A DNA stretch of 64,000 nucleotides, from the NCBI GenBank assembly GCA_002315855.1, contig DCIG01000084.1, forward strand, positions 1 to 64,000, in the 5' to 3' direction. Both the position numbers and the translations under genes were made by a program. The notes beneath the pieces are model-generated. The model saw only the letters and a list, made by a program, of their open reading frames with translations, was not told the origin of the DNA and made no database searches. Below are positions 1-7,454 of this stretch, piece after piece. Position 1 is the first letter of the stretch. The number at the start of each line of letters is the position of its first letter. Source of the stretch: Lentisphaeria bacterium UBA1732. Lineage in GTDB: Bacteria; Verrucomicrobiota; Lentisphaeria; Victivallales; UBA1829.

Positions 1-5
1 GCCAA

Positions 6-23
6 AACTTTTGAAATTGGCTC
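6..23. repeat. Right-end relic of terminal-inverted-repeat element
   Basis: The sequence AACTTTTGAAATTGGCTC closely matches the right terminus (GACTTTTGAAATCAGCTC) of the inverted-repeat element found several times further on. The rest of this copy, if present, lies before the window start. Confidence 0.45.
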
Positions 24-134
24 TATTTTTTAAATTTTATTTGATTTTTATCTATTACGAAGTATATTATATTTGAATTCTACAAGTCCTGGTAAAAGGA
101 CATTGCAGGCTACTTCCTAAGGGAAGACCTCTGA

Positions 135-160
135 GGCGGCTTCAATAGCCGTCTTTTTTT
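135..160 (+). terminator. Rho-independent terminator
   Basis: A 7-bp stem (GGCGGCT/AGCCGTC, one G-U pair) with a TCAAT loop runs straight into a T tract. It would end a plus-strand transcript that begins before the window. Confidence 0.6.
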
Positions 161-179
161 GTACCTGAAATCCGGGCAT

Positions 180-209
180 AAAAAAAGAACTTGCGCGAAA
201 ACAAGTTCT
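180..209 (-). terminator. Terminator of initiator tRNA
   Basis: Read on the minus strand, an 8-bp stem AGAACTTG/CAAGTTCT is followed by a run of seven T. It lies 11 bases beyond the tRNA 3' end. Confidence 0.8.
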
Positions 210-220
210 GAAAAATTCAT

Positions 221-295
221 TGGTAGCGGGGAGTGGAATCGGACCACTGACCTCCAGGTTATGAGCCTGACGAGCTACCTCTGCTCTACCCCGCA
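221..295 (-). tRNA. Initiator tRNA-fMet (CAT)
   Basis: This is a cloverleaf with anticodon CAU, CCA encoded in the DNA, and acceptor stem GCGGGG/CCCCGC for positions 2-7. Initiator marks are visible. Position 1 (U) and position 72 (U) cannot pair as Watson-Crick bases, and the D stem carries A11-U24. The anticodon stem has GG/CC at 30-40 and 31-39 but A29-U41 instead of the third G-C pair of E. coli. The unpaired 1-72 end is what lets formyltransferase act in known initiators. A promoter and a terminator flank it as a single-gene unit. Confidence 0.93.
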
Positions 296-312
296 ATTTC
301 TTTGATATAATT

Positions 313-340
313 AATATAGCATTGAAAGGGGGTTTTTCAA
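313..340 (-). promoter_or_regulatory. Sigma-70 type promoter of tRNA-fMet
   Basis: On the minus strand TTGAAA is separated by 16 bp from TATATT, about 18 bases upstream of the tRNA 5' end. Confidence 0.65.
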
Positions 341-440
341 GTGAAAACCGAAAGATTTCCTGAAAATAGTACAGAAATGAGGTGTAAATCAGCCTTTTCA
401 AAAGTCCGGCTTTGAAGAATTTCATTTCTTTTTGTCCTGA

Positions 441-604
441 GAGCTGATTTCATAAGTCCTGCCGGGAGCTTTGAAAGTCTCTTCGGCATTTGCCGGGAGA
501 GCGTTTTCGGCGGTGCGTCCCATGCAGCCACCTCAAACTACTCTCGGCAACTGCGTGAAGAATCTTTTTCAAATCTTTCCGTCAATGACTTTTGAAATCA
601 GCTC
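441..604. repeat. Full-length inverted-repeat element, copy 1
   Basis: A 164-bp unit begins GAGCTGATTTCATAAGTC and ends GACTTTTGAAATCAGCTC, so the 18-bp ends are inverted repeats with one mismatch. The interior (CTGCCGGGAGCTTTGA near the left, ATCTTTCCGTCAATG near the right) is shared with copies at 6.8, 40.8 and 41.5 kb. No open frame is present inside. CTGA flanks both sides, which might be a target duplication, but other copies do not show one. Confidence 0.85.
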
Positions 605-1004
605 CTGATTTTGAGCTCAGCAGAGATGTTTCAGTCGATGTTTCCCGGAGATTCCTCTTTTGTGCAGAGATGTTGCGAAAATCTCATTTTCTGTGGTTAT
701 TTCGTTGTGTCTGCGGGTTAATATTTTGCAAAAAAAACGATGCCAGAACAAGGTTATTCATTCGCCTGAAAAATCGGGGCAGGGGGATTGGATTTGCCCG
801 AAAAACATAAATGCTTCGCCGGATAAATCCCGTTCTGTTAGCTCAGATCGGAACTTTATCCGGCGAAGCGGAACCCATTTTGCCGTCTTACCGGAGACGG
901 ACAACCCTCCTGAGGCATTTCCCGCAGCAGTTTCCCCGTATGCTGTTAAAATCATCATTTTTCATACCGGTTAATTCCTTGGTTGTGCGGTGCATGTCCG
1001 CGTA
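605..1004. other. 400-bp gap with a long inverted repeat
   Basis: No convincing gene is seen here. The interval holds a perfect 15-bp inverted repeat (GCTTCGCCGGATAAA at 813-827 and its complement at 855-869) with a 27-base loop. Two smaller hairpins follow at about 882-900 and 928-950. There is no T tract, so it is not an ordinary terminator. A structured RNA or an operator is possible. Confidence 0.5.
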
Positions 1005-1634
1005 TCAGATGGAACGCTGAATGCCGACGAGAATGCCTTTCACCGGCATGTCATGACGCATTGCCCCGGAATGCGGTTTCGGCGATGAGTTTGTATCGCT
1101 TTTCGCCGGGAGGTCTTTGACCGCGATGTCGCTGCATTTGCGCAGCTCGCAAATACCATTCTGCACGGTAAGCACGATGTCATCCTGACTGTATTCCACC
1201 GGGGATTTGCGGATAATCGCCACATCGCCGTTCAGGATGCCGCAGCTGCGGAACTGGTCGCCGCTGACACGCAGAGCGCAGAGATCATTGGCATCCGACT
1301 GTTTGCCGTGGTGCCCCAGCATGGAGACGTCGCACAGAATGGCGCTGCCGTCTTTCATCAGGGAATTATTTCTGCTGATGACGTAGGGGATTGTCCGCAG
1401 AGAGGCGTTTCTTTTTTTGTGCTGAACGGGAAGAGACAGCGTGATACTGCGGGCTTTCGAACTGCGAGTCAGGAGTTTTTTCTTCTGAAGTGCGCGCAAG
1501 TGGGCGAAAATCGTGGATGTTTTCACATGAAATTCGTCCGCGATCTCGTAAATGGTCGGCGGCATTCCATTTTCTTCCTGAAAACGTTCGATGAAGCTGA
1601 GGATGTTTTTCTGTTTTTCGGTTGTAGCTTTCAT
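1005..1634 (-). CDS. LexA-like repressor lacking the protease dyad
   Basis: A 209-residue LexA/S24-family protein. Residues 1-65 form the LexA winged helix (TEKQKNILSFI, then PPTIYEIAD). The C-terminal half keeps the fold markers LRVSGDQF and GILNGD. In LexA the nucleophile sits in GDSM, but here residue 127 is Gln (GDQF). The general-base Lys of the TVKR motif aligns with Arg165. No Ala-Gly cleavage site is seen between residues 80 and 115. Self-cleavage is therefore not expected, so DNA damage probably does not inactivate it by the RecA route. The start is chosen at 1634 because AAGGAA lies 10 bases upstream. A longer frame reaches 1679 without a ribosome site. A palindrome sits in the leader. 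It could be a paralogue beside a true LexA elsewhere. Confidence 0.75.
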   Translation of the reverse strand: MKATTEKQKNILSFIERFQEENGMPPTIYEIADEFHVKTSTIFAHLRALQKKKLLTRSSKARSITLSLPVQHKKRNASLRTIPYVISRNNSLMKDGSAILCDVSMLGHHGKQSDANDLCALRVSGDQFRSCGILNGDVAIIRKSPVEYSQDDIVLTVQNGICELRKCSDIAVKDLPAKSDTNSSPKPHSGAMRHDMPVKGILVGIQRSI

Positions 1635-1672
1635 GGTGAGATTCCTTTTTTGAAGAGTGTTGTTGTGAGAAC

Positions 1673-1690
1673 TTTTCACGGTTGTGAAAA
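1673..1690. promoter_or_regulatory. Palindromic operator candidate before lexA-like gene
   Basis: TTTTCAC-GGTT-GTGAAAA is a perfect 7+7 palindrome 39 bases upstream of the chosen start. TATAGA, a possible -10 box on the minus strand, lies just upstream. This fits an autoregulatory operator, but binding is an inference. Confidence 0.45.
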
Positions 1691-1807
1691 AAGTTTGTTG
1701 TCTATAAACTTATTCGCGGAAAAGTGTTTTTTTATGCAAACATGTCTCATTTTTCTTGAAAAAAATTTGAAGTGAGGGGAAGAACACCTCATTTTACGCC
1801 CGCCGAT

Positions 1808-1835
1808 TTGAAAATAGCCTCTTCCCTGCTATAGT
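1808..1835 (+). promoter_or_regulatory. Promoter of ybaK-aat
   Basis: TTGAAA, 16 bp, TATAGT. A second -10-like box, TATAAT, overlaps at 1835-1840. Confidence 0.55.
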
Positions 1836-2010
1836 ATAATGACCGCTGCGATTTTCTTCCGCAGTTTCCGGGACGTGTGCCCCGATTCATTGCGGAGAGA
1901 TGTGTCCCGCGCGAAGAAAGTACAGAGGCGGGAAAACGTTTTCGGCAGCCGTTCGGCGGAATACGGACAGGCCGCTGCATGAAACATCATCAAACTGACA
2001 AGGCGAACAG

Positions 2011-2484
2011 ATGACTATGACCAATGCTTTACGCCTGCTGAATGAGGCAGGAATCGCATATACAGAACGCGAATACAACGTGGATGACGGACGTGTGGAT
2101 GCCGTTGCCATCGCCGAAAAAATCGGGATTCCGGAGGAGCAATGCTTCAAAACTCTGGTAACCGAGACTCCTGCGCATGAGCATTTTGTATTCGTGGTGC
2201 CGGCAACCGGTGAACTGGATTTGAAGAAGGCCGCGAAAGCCGCCGGCGTGAAAAGTATTGCCATGATCCCTCAGAAACAGCTCTTCCCGCTGACCGGATA
2301 TGTGCATGGCGGATGTTCGCCCGTGGGGATGAAAAAGCAGTTTCCCACGGTAATCGATGAGACCGCTCAGCTGTACGATTTTATCGGAATCAGCGGCGGC
2401 AAAATCGGCGTAAATGCAGGCGTGAATGCCGAGGCGCTGGCCGCGTATCTTCATGCTGACTTCGCTGACCTCATGAAGAAATAA
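2011..2484 (+). CDS. ybaK: Cys-tRNA(Pro)/Cys-tRNA deacylase YbaK
   Basis: A 157-residue protein of the YbaK/EbsC editing family, which hydrolyses mischarged Cys-tRNA(Pro) in trans in the cytosol. The start MTMTNALRLL matches the family opening MTKTNAVRLL. The central stretch (KTLVTE, then FVVPATGELDLKKAAKA) and the end GYVHGGCSPVGMKK with GGKIG are family hallmarks, including the glycine loop that positions the tRNA end. Length is typical. It lies 11 bases before aat and shares its promoter, so two aminoacyl-tRNA-using enzymes are co-transcribed. Confidence 0.93.
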   Translation: MTMTNALRLLNEAGIAYTEREYNVDDGRVDAVAIAEKIGIPEEQCFKTLVTETPAHEHFVFVVPATGELDLKKAAKAAGVKSIAMIPQKQLFPLTGYVHGGCSPVGMKKQFPTVIDETAQLYDFIGISGGKIGVNAGVNAEALAAYLHADFADLMKK

Positions 2485-2495
2485 CCGGTGCGTTT

Positions 2496-3275
2496 ATGGC
2501 AAACGATTCTGCAAAGATTTCCGGAAAAACGGAACCGGGTTTGCACATTGATTTGACGCGCCTGCCGTCCATGTTTCCGCCCGTGGATTCGATGTCGGAT
2601 GATGATGGAAGCGGGGCGTTGTGCATATCCCGCAGAATCAATACGGCGATGCTCACCGATGCGTACTGCCACGGGATTTTCCCCTGGCCTTTCGAGGAAG
2701 AAAGCGTCCTGTGGTGTTCGCCTGCGGAACGCGGTATTTTGCCGATGGAACATTTTCATATTCCTCACGGCGTGAAGCGCATGATGAAACAGAACCGCTT
2801 TTCTTTCTCAGTGAACCGCGATTTCGGGGCGGTCATTGATGCCTGTGCCAGTGTCCCCCGCATCGGCGAAAACGGCGAGTCGGACGCGACGTGGATTACG
2901 AACAAACTGCGCAAGGTGTACCGCGAATTTCACAAGATGGGGTTTGCACACAGCTTTGAAGCGTATGACAACGAGACAGGTGAACTTGCCGGCGGTTTGT
3001 ACGGTATTTCGCTGGGGGGTGTTTTCTGCGGCGAAAGCATGTTTCACCGGGTGAGCGGAGCTTCGCAATTTGCTTTCGTCCGTGCGGCGGAACTTTTTCG
3101 ACAGGGTGGAGTGAGATTGATTGATACGCAGATGGTTACAAATTTGACCGGGGCATTTGGCGCATTTTTGATTTCACGCAGTGAATATTTAGAGCTTTTG
3201 GGGCGATACGGGGGACGCCCCATCGATTTTACCGCATTGTTCCATGCTCAGAATGAGCATAATGCCACCTGCTGA
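2496..3275 (+). CDS. aat: Leucyl/phenylalanyl-tRNA-protein transferase
   Basis: A 259-residue Aat enzyme. It transfers Leu or Phe from tRNA to proteins with N-terminal Lys or Arg, marking them for ClpS-ClpAP degradation. The signature AYCHGIFPWP is at about residues 53-62, followed by WCSPAERGILP, the WIT..L...Y..H..G.AHS.E block and GGLYG..LG..F.GESMF. These are the standard family motifs in order. About 40 residues precede the core, slightly more than usual. It is the second gene after ybaK and ends before the tRNA-Gln unit on the other strand. Confidence 0.95.
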   Translation: MANDSAKISGKTEPGLHIDLTRLPSMFPPVDSMSDDDGSGALCISRRINTAMLTDAYCHGIFPWPFEEESVLWCSPAERGILPMEHFHIPHGVKRMMKQNRFSFSVNRDFGAVIDACASVPRIGENGESDATWITNKLRKVYREFHKMGFAHSFEAYDNETGELAGGLYGISLGGVFCGESMFHRVSGASQFAFVRAAELFRQGGVRLIDTQMVTNLTGAFGAFLISRSEYLELLGRYGGRPIDFTALFHAQNEHNATC

Positions 3276-3316
3276 TAACAGTGTCTGGCTTTTGGAAAAA
3301 GCTGATTCCCGAACAC

Positions 3317-3339
3317 AAAAAAAGCCGGGAAAACCGGCT
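3317..3339 (-). terminator. Terminator of tRNA-Gln
   Basis: AGCCGG-GAAAA-CCGGCT followed, on the minus strand, by a run of T. It lies 10 bases beyond the tRNA 3' end. Confidence 0.75.
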
Positions 3340-3348
3340 GAAACTCAA

Positions 3349-3422
3349 TGGCTGCCCGACCAGGACTCGAACCTAGACTAAATGAACCAGAATCACTTGT
3401 GCTGCCATTACACCATCGGGCA
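3349..3422 (-). tRNA. tRNA-Gln (CTG)
   Basis: A 74-base cloverleaf with acceptor TGCCCGA/TCGGGCA, G73 and encoded CCA. The anticodon loop TTCTGGT gives anticodon CUG, and the T arm is CTAGG-TTCGAGT-CCTGG. A promoter and a terminator bracket it. Confidence 0.95.
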
Positions 3423-3442
3423 TTTTCTTGCTTGTATATTTT

Positions 3443-3470
3443 AATATACACCTTTTCCGAAAAAAGTCAA
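3443..3470 (-). promoter_or_regulatory. Promoter of tRNA-Gln
   Basis: On the minus strand TTGACT, 16 bp, TATATT, with GTG directly before the -10. It lies about 20 bases upstream of the tRNA. Confidence 0.75.
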
Positions 3471-3628
3471 ATAAAAATCGCAAGAAAGTCCGAAAAAAGA
3501 CTGATTTTCAACTGTGGTTCGATTATGAAAGAGAGAATGGCAGAGCAGAAAGCAAATATCGGCTGAAGAAATGCTTTTGAGCTCGATTTTGACTGATTAA
3601 TAGAGTAAATATGCTTTTATGCATACGA

Positions 3629-4468
3629 TTATGGTTGAACGGCAGACGTGTTCCCCGATGAAGATGAGTTTGTCGGCATGAACGATGAGGTACTGCTTTT
3701 GATAGTGTCAATCTGCTGAACTGTGGAGTCTTTGAGACCATTCCACGCTTCTTTGGAGGAGTTACGCATTGTTTCGTATTTCTCAATGGAAGTATCTTTG
3801 ATGCTCTCATAACGCTGAATGCCGGATTCCTTGAGCTCATTGACTTTGTCTGAAATCTGTGTTTTGGCGGAAGACGCTTTTTCCGTCATTTGATTGATGG
3901 CTTGAGTTCCTGAATCAATCGAATTTTGAATCATGCCTTCAATATTTGTTTTTACGGTCGAAGTACCGTCCAGCACGCCATCCACATACTGCTGCTTGGC
4001 CGCATCAATGGTATTTTGGAGCTTGTTTTCAAGTTGTTCCTGAGTTTTTTGGGCTTTCAGGACGGCGGCTTCCTGTGCCAGTGCAAACTCCTGTTTGCAG
4101 AGAAACCAACTGTCGCGGATGCGCATAAATGTGGCTGACAGAAAAGAATCGAATTTTTCGGCAGGCTCAGTGGCATTGATGTCTCCGGATACAATCCCTT
4201 GAAATACTTCATTGGTTTTCTGTTTGACTTGCTGAACAGAGAATGAGGATGCCGGATTTGAGTTTTGTTCCGTGACGTCATGTTCGGCAATCGTTACATT
4301 GGAACGGAATGCCGGATTATCTTCAGGCGGGACTTCCAGCTTTGACAAGTCATTCATTTGAGCTTGCTGTGTCCCCGCCGGAGACATGGAAAATTCTTGT
4401 GCAAAAACAAAAAAAGCCGTAAACGAAGTTACGGCATAAATCAGAATCGTTTGGAAGAAAGACTTCAT
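3629..4468 (-). CDS. Secreted helical protein of unknown function
   Basis: Not recognised as a named family. The 279-residue product starts with a probable signal peptide (MKSFFQTILIYAVTSFTAFFVFAQ, cleavage near residue 24). It continues with a low-complexity polar region and then about 130 residues of amphipathic helix rich in Lys, Glu, Gln and Thr (for example QEQLENKLQNTIDAAKQQY and SDKVNELKESGIQRYESI). This resembles apolipoprotein-like or LEA-like helical repeats. The tail is Ser-rich. It begins 10 bases after the plsX stop and so closes the rpmF-plsX operon. No clear Shine-Dalgarno is seen. Export to the periplasm is inferred from the signal peptide only. Confidence 0.7.
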   Translation of the reverse strand: MKSFFQTILIYAVTSFTAFFVFAQEFSMSPAGTQQAQMNDLSKLEVPPEDNPAFRSNVTIAEHDVTEQNSNPASSFSVQQVKQKTNEVFQGIVSGDINATEPAEKFDSFLSATFMRIRDSWFLCKQEFALAQEAAVLKAQKTQEQLENKLQNTIDAAKQQYVDGVLDGTSTVKTNIEGMIQNSIDSGTQAINQMTEKASSAKTQISDKVNELKESGIQRYESIKDTSIEKYETMRNSSKEAWNGLKDSTVQQIDTIKSSTSSFMPTNSSSSGNTSAVQP

Positions 4469-4478
4469 ATCGGTTCAT

Positions 4479-5555
4479 TTACTGCTCAGCCGGAGTATCC
4501 GGATGATTTTCAGCAGGTTTATTTTCTTCCGTTCCTGACGGCGGCGGTGCATATTGAACACCGCACTCAAAGATACGGGCAGAAAGTTTTTCCGGGAACC
4601 CCATCTTGGCAAAGTCGTTTGCTACGCGGATTGCGTTGCGGACAGCTTTCGGCGTGGAAGCTCCATGACCGATGATGCAGATACCGTTCAAGCCCATAAG
4701 CGGTGCTCCGCCGTATTCTTCAAAGTTGCTGATTGCCTTTAATTCCGTGAAAGCATTCTGTGCAAGCAAGGCACCTGCTTTGCGGAATGTGTTCTTCATC
4801 AGACAGCTTTTCAGCCAATGACCGACAGCGGATGTGATGCTTTCCGAAGTCTTCAGCACGAGATTGCCGGAGAAACCATCGCAAACTACGACATCCGCAC
4901 CGCCGAAGAACATATCATGACCTTCCACGTTGCCGACAAAATTAATCGGCATATTGGAAAGAATCTTGAATGCTTCTTTGGTCAGATGATTGCCCTTGGA
5001 ATCTTCTCCTCCGACCGAAATAAGCCCGATACGGGGATTTTCGATGTGCAGAAGCATTTGGGCATACACTTCGCCCATCAATGCAAACTGTGCAAGATTG
5101 AGAGGTGTGCAGTCGGTATTTGCACCGGCATCCACCAGGACGAAATGTCCATCGACAGCCGGCATAATCGTGGAGAGCGCAGGACGGTCAACGCCCTTGA
5201 GAATGCGCATTTTGACTTTTGTGGCTGCAACGGCTGCACCGGTATGACCGGCGGAGACAACGCAGTCGGCACGTCCGCGGGCTGCAAGTTCTGCACAGAC
5301 CGTAATGGAAGAATGTTTCTTCGCACGGAGAGAGGCGGTAGACGGTTCTCCCATTTCAACAACCTGTTCTGCATGAACAAGTTCAAGTCTGGGACCTTCT
5401 TTGAGGTGTTCTTTCTGGAGATAGTAAGCCAGTTTTTCCTGGTGACCGACCAGAAGAATGTGGACATCAGGGAAAAGTTTTAACGCTTCGGCGACGCCCT
5501 CCAGCACAACAGCAGGCGCATAATCCCCGCCCATTGCATCGACTGCGACTCTCAT
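4479..5555 (-). CDS. plsX: Phosphate acyltransferase PlsX
   Basis: A 358-residue PlsX. It makes acyl-phosphate from acyl-ACP for the PlsY route to lysophosphatidic acid, acting at the inner membrane face. Diagnostic stretches are DAMGGDYAP at residues 6-14, SAGHTGA, RPAL.TIMP, LLDAGAN-like VLVDAGANTDC, GNVEGHD and VCDGFSGN. The usual family length is about 330-350 residues, and the extra tail here is Pro/Glu-rich. It follows rpmF by 31 bases, the classic rpmF-plsX arrangement, and precedes a secreted unknown. Confidence 0.96.
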   Translation of the reverse strand: MRVAVDAMGGDYAPAVVLEGVAEALKLFPDVHILLVGHQEKLAYYLQKEHLKEGPRLELVHAEQVVEMGEPSTASLRAKKHSSITVCAELAARGRADCVVSAGHTGAAVAATKVKMRILKGVDRPALSTIMPAVDGHFVLVDAGANTDCTPLNLAQFALMGEVYAQMLLHIENPRIGLISVGGEDSKGNHLTKEAFKILSNMPINFVGNVEGHDMFFGGADVVVCDGFSGNLVLKTSESITSAVGHWLKSCLMKNTFRKAGALLAQNAFTELKAISNFEEYGGAPLMGLNGICIIGHGASTPKAVRNAIRVANDFAKMGFPEKLSARIFECGVQYAPPPSGTEENKPAENHPDTPAEQ

Positions 5556-5586
5556 CTCGAATGCCTCTTATTCCGTGCTTGAATGA

Positions 5587-5772
5587 TTATTCCGCTGCTG
5601 CAGCTTTGATAATCTGACGACCTTTATACATGCCGCAAGTCGGGCAGACGGCGTGAGGTGCAGCCGGGCTGCCGCAGTTCTTGCAGAAAGTGGCCTGGAC
5701 GCCTTCGTAGCGGTTGGCCGCCTGACGCTGACGGCGTTTCATCTTGGATACTTTGCGTTTGGGTACTGCCAT
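5587..5772 (-). CDS. rpmF: 50S ribosomal protein L32
   Basis: A 61-residue bL32 with the start MAVPKRKVSKMKRRQRQA and a zinc-ribbon pair CKNC...CPTC, so this is the zinc-binding form. It leads the rpmF-plsX operon. A promoter lies about 60 bases upstream and a ribosome site (AAGGAG) precedes the start. Confidence 0.97.
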   Translation of the reverse strand: MAVPKRKVSKMKRRQRQAANRYEGVQATFCKNCGSPAAPHAVCPTCGMYKGRQIIKAAAAE

Positions 5773-5829
5773 GGTAATGACTCCTTATGTTAAAGATAAT
5801 AAAATGACACAGTAAACCTTGAATTATTT

Positions 5830-5857
5830 AATATAACACCAATGTGGGATTTTGCAA
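5830..5857 (-). promoter_or_regulatory. Promoter of rpmF-plsX operon
   Basis: On the minus strand TTGCAA, 16 bp, TATATT. Confidence 0.65.
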
Positions 5858-5906
5858 GTTTTTTTCTGAATTTCCCATCGAAAAAACAGTAAAAACATTC
5901 ATAATC

Positions 5907-6770
5907 TCAATTGGCATGGGGCGAAGATGCCTTCAGCAGTGCCTGCCGCATAACTTCTACCGGTGCTTGACGGTCTGTCCAAATGCGGAATGATGCCGCA
6001 CCCTGATGAAGCAGCATTCCCATGCCGCCTGACACACGAAGCCCGCGGGCACGAGCCGCTTTCAATAGTTCTGTTTCACGGTAAATCGTATCGAAATAAC
6101 ATGCCTGAACAGGCAGAAGCTGTGAATCAATCGGTGTCGGATCTCCCTCATGAAGACCAACGCTGGTGCATTGCAGAATCAATTCTGCGCGGGACAGCAG
6201 TTCCCCCGATAAAGCTGTATCCGCAAGCGCGGCGGAGGCGCATTCGACCATTGGGAAATGCACCTTGACAAGTTCCAGCAGAGCATCTGCTTTGTCGCGT
6301 GTGCGATTGATGATGGCAATGGAAGCTGCTCCGGCGTTTGCCAGATGAAATGCCAGTGCCCGGACAACTCCGCCGCAGCCGATGATACAGATATGGCGTT
6401 TCGTAAGCTCAAGCCCGAAGGCTTCCTGCACGGCAAGTTCCAACCCTGTGCCGTCTGTTGTATCGCCAATCAGTCGTCCTTCTTTCACGGTTACCGTGTT
6501 GACGCTCATGGCAAGGCGCGAGCGCTCTGAAATCTCATCAAGAAATGGAATGACTGCTGTTTTGTGAGGAACCGTGATGTTAAATCCGCAAAGTGTTTTG
6601 CGTGCGCGGTCAAGAAATTGCGGTAAGGCATCTCCGTCTTTCAACACATGTTCTGCGGAATAAACTGCATTCATGCCCAGTGCCTGAAAGGCGGCATTGT
6701 GCATGATGGGGGACAGCGAATGTGAAATCGGATCACCGATTACAGCGTATTTCATGGATGATTGATTCAT
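5907..6770 (-). CDS. aroE: Shikimate dehydrogenase
   Basis: AroE reduces 3-dehydroshikimate to shikimate with NADPH in aromatic amino-acid synthesis. Seen in the product are the substrate loop GDPISHSLSP, the catalytic-lysine motif NITVPHK, NTV..., DGTG, a nucleotide loop (IIGCGGVVRA) with NRT after the second strand, and G(M)GMLLHQGA near the end. Start codons at 6812, 6770 and 6755 are all in frame and none has a good ribosome site. 6770 is a compromise, and the core domain begins at MKYAVIGDP (6755). It appears to be a single-gene unit with an inverted-repeat element just upstream. Confidence 0.93.
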   Translation of the reverse strand: MNQSSMKYAVIGDPISHSLSPIMHNAAFQALGMNAVYSAEHVLKDGDALPQFLDRARKTLCGFNITVPHKTAVIPFLDEISERSRLAMSVNTVTVKEGRLIGDTTDGTGLELAVQEAFGLELTKRHICIIGCGGVVRALAFHLANAGAASIAIINRTRDKADALLELVKVHFPMVECASAALADTALSGELLSRAELILQCTSVGLHEGDPTPIDSQLLPVQACYFDTIYRETELLKAARARGLRVSGGMGMLLHQGAASFRIWTDRQAPVEVMRQALLKASSPHAN

Positions 6771-6845
6771 AGTTGCAGAGAAGATATGTTCAATGGCAGG
6801 TTGGTGCGGCATTGCCCGCGCTGATTTTTTGTGCTGCTGTAGAAA

Positions 6846-6994
6846 GAGCTGATTTCAAAAGTCCGGCGAGAGCTTTGAATTGCCGGAAAATCGTTTTCAG
6901 CGGTTGCTTTCCCTGAAGCCGCCTTAAACTGCTCTTGTCGGCTGCGCGAAGATTCTTTTCCAATCTTTTCGCCAATGTCTTTTGAAATCAGATC
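6846..6994. repeat. Inverted-repeat element, copy 2
   Basis: A 149-bp copy runs from GAGCTGATTTCAAAAGTC to GTCTTTTGAAATCAGATC. The ends are inverted with a few mismatches and the interior is recognisably that of copy 1 with small deletions. It lies in the leader region of aroE. Confidence 0.8.
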
Positions 6995-7124
6995 CAAAAT
7001 AAAAATCTTTTGTCGGATGAATTGAACAAATGATTATAAAATAATGCAGGTCATCAGCAGAAAAGAATCTGAACCGTGTGATTGAAACATCGTTTGCAGA
7101 ACGATGTCGGGGACAGTTGCATCG

Positions 7125-7316
7125 TCAGTTTTGGAAAAGATTGCCTGCGCCGTAATACGGGTTTGTTTCCCACGCAGCAGGTTCGCTCCAAGGACGGGAA
7201 CTTCTTTTCTTTTTTGTTGTTCTGACATTTTGTTCCGTTGTAGAACAAGCGACGGTGCTGACAAGCATCAGCACCGCCGCAAAGATGATGAAGAGGAATG
7301 AGGAATGAATCTTCAT
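7125..7316 (-). CDS. Small lipoprotein
   Basis: A 63-residue protein with a lipoprotein signal: a short basic start, a hydrophobic stretch (SSFLFIIFAAVLMLVS) and the lipobox-like STVAC with Cys24. The mature part is about 39 residues and basic (TTKKKRSSRP), ending in an aromatic tail. The start overlaps the stop of the preceding 38-residue gene by ATGA, which suggests translational coupling and explains the missing ribosome site. It is third in the operon with the coiled-coil protein. The function is unknown. Confidence 0.65.
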   Translation of the reverse strand: MKIHSSFLFIIFAAVLMLVSTVACSTTEQNVRTTKKKRSSRPWSEPAAWETNPYYGAGNLFQN

Positions 7317-7429
7317 TTGAATGGATACATCAGGTATTCACGCATTTCCATGAGCTGCATGGTTATAACAGCGATGAGTGCGATGAGATTCAAACATGCA
7401 ATCACGAGAAAAAGTTTGGATTTGAACAT
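7313..7429 (-). CDS. 38-residue single-pass membrane peptide
   Basis: A very small gene. It encodes MFKSKLFLVIACLNLIALIA and continues VITMQLMEMREYLMYPFK. One membrane helix covers about residues 6-24, with a short charged tail after it. AAAAGGAAA lies 10 bases upstream of the start. The gene starts 25 bases after the stop of the coiled-coil protein and its stop overlaps the next start (ATGA). The good ribosome site and tight packing argue that it is real. It is possibly a small partner of the upstream membrane protein. Confidence 0.6.
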   Translation of the reverse strand: MFKSKLFLVIACLNLIALIAVITMQLMEMREYLMYPFK

Positions 7430-7454
7430 GGTTTTTTTCCTTTTCGCTCAAGAA

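Noticed and set aside
437..608. CTGA direct repeats flanking element copy 1 as a target-site duplication
   Set aside because: The other four full copies show no matching flanking repeat, so this may be chance.
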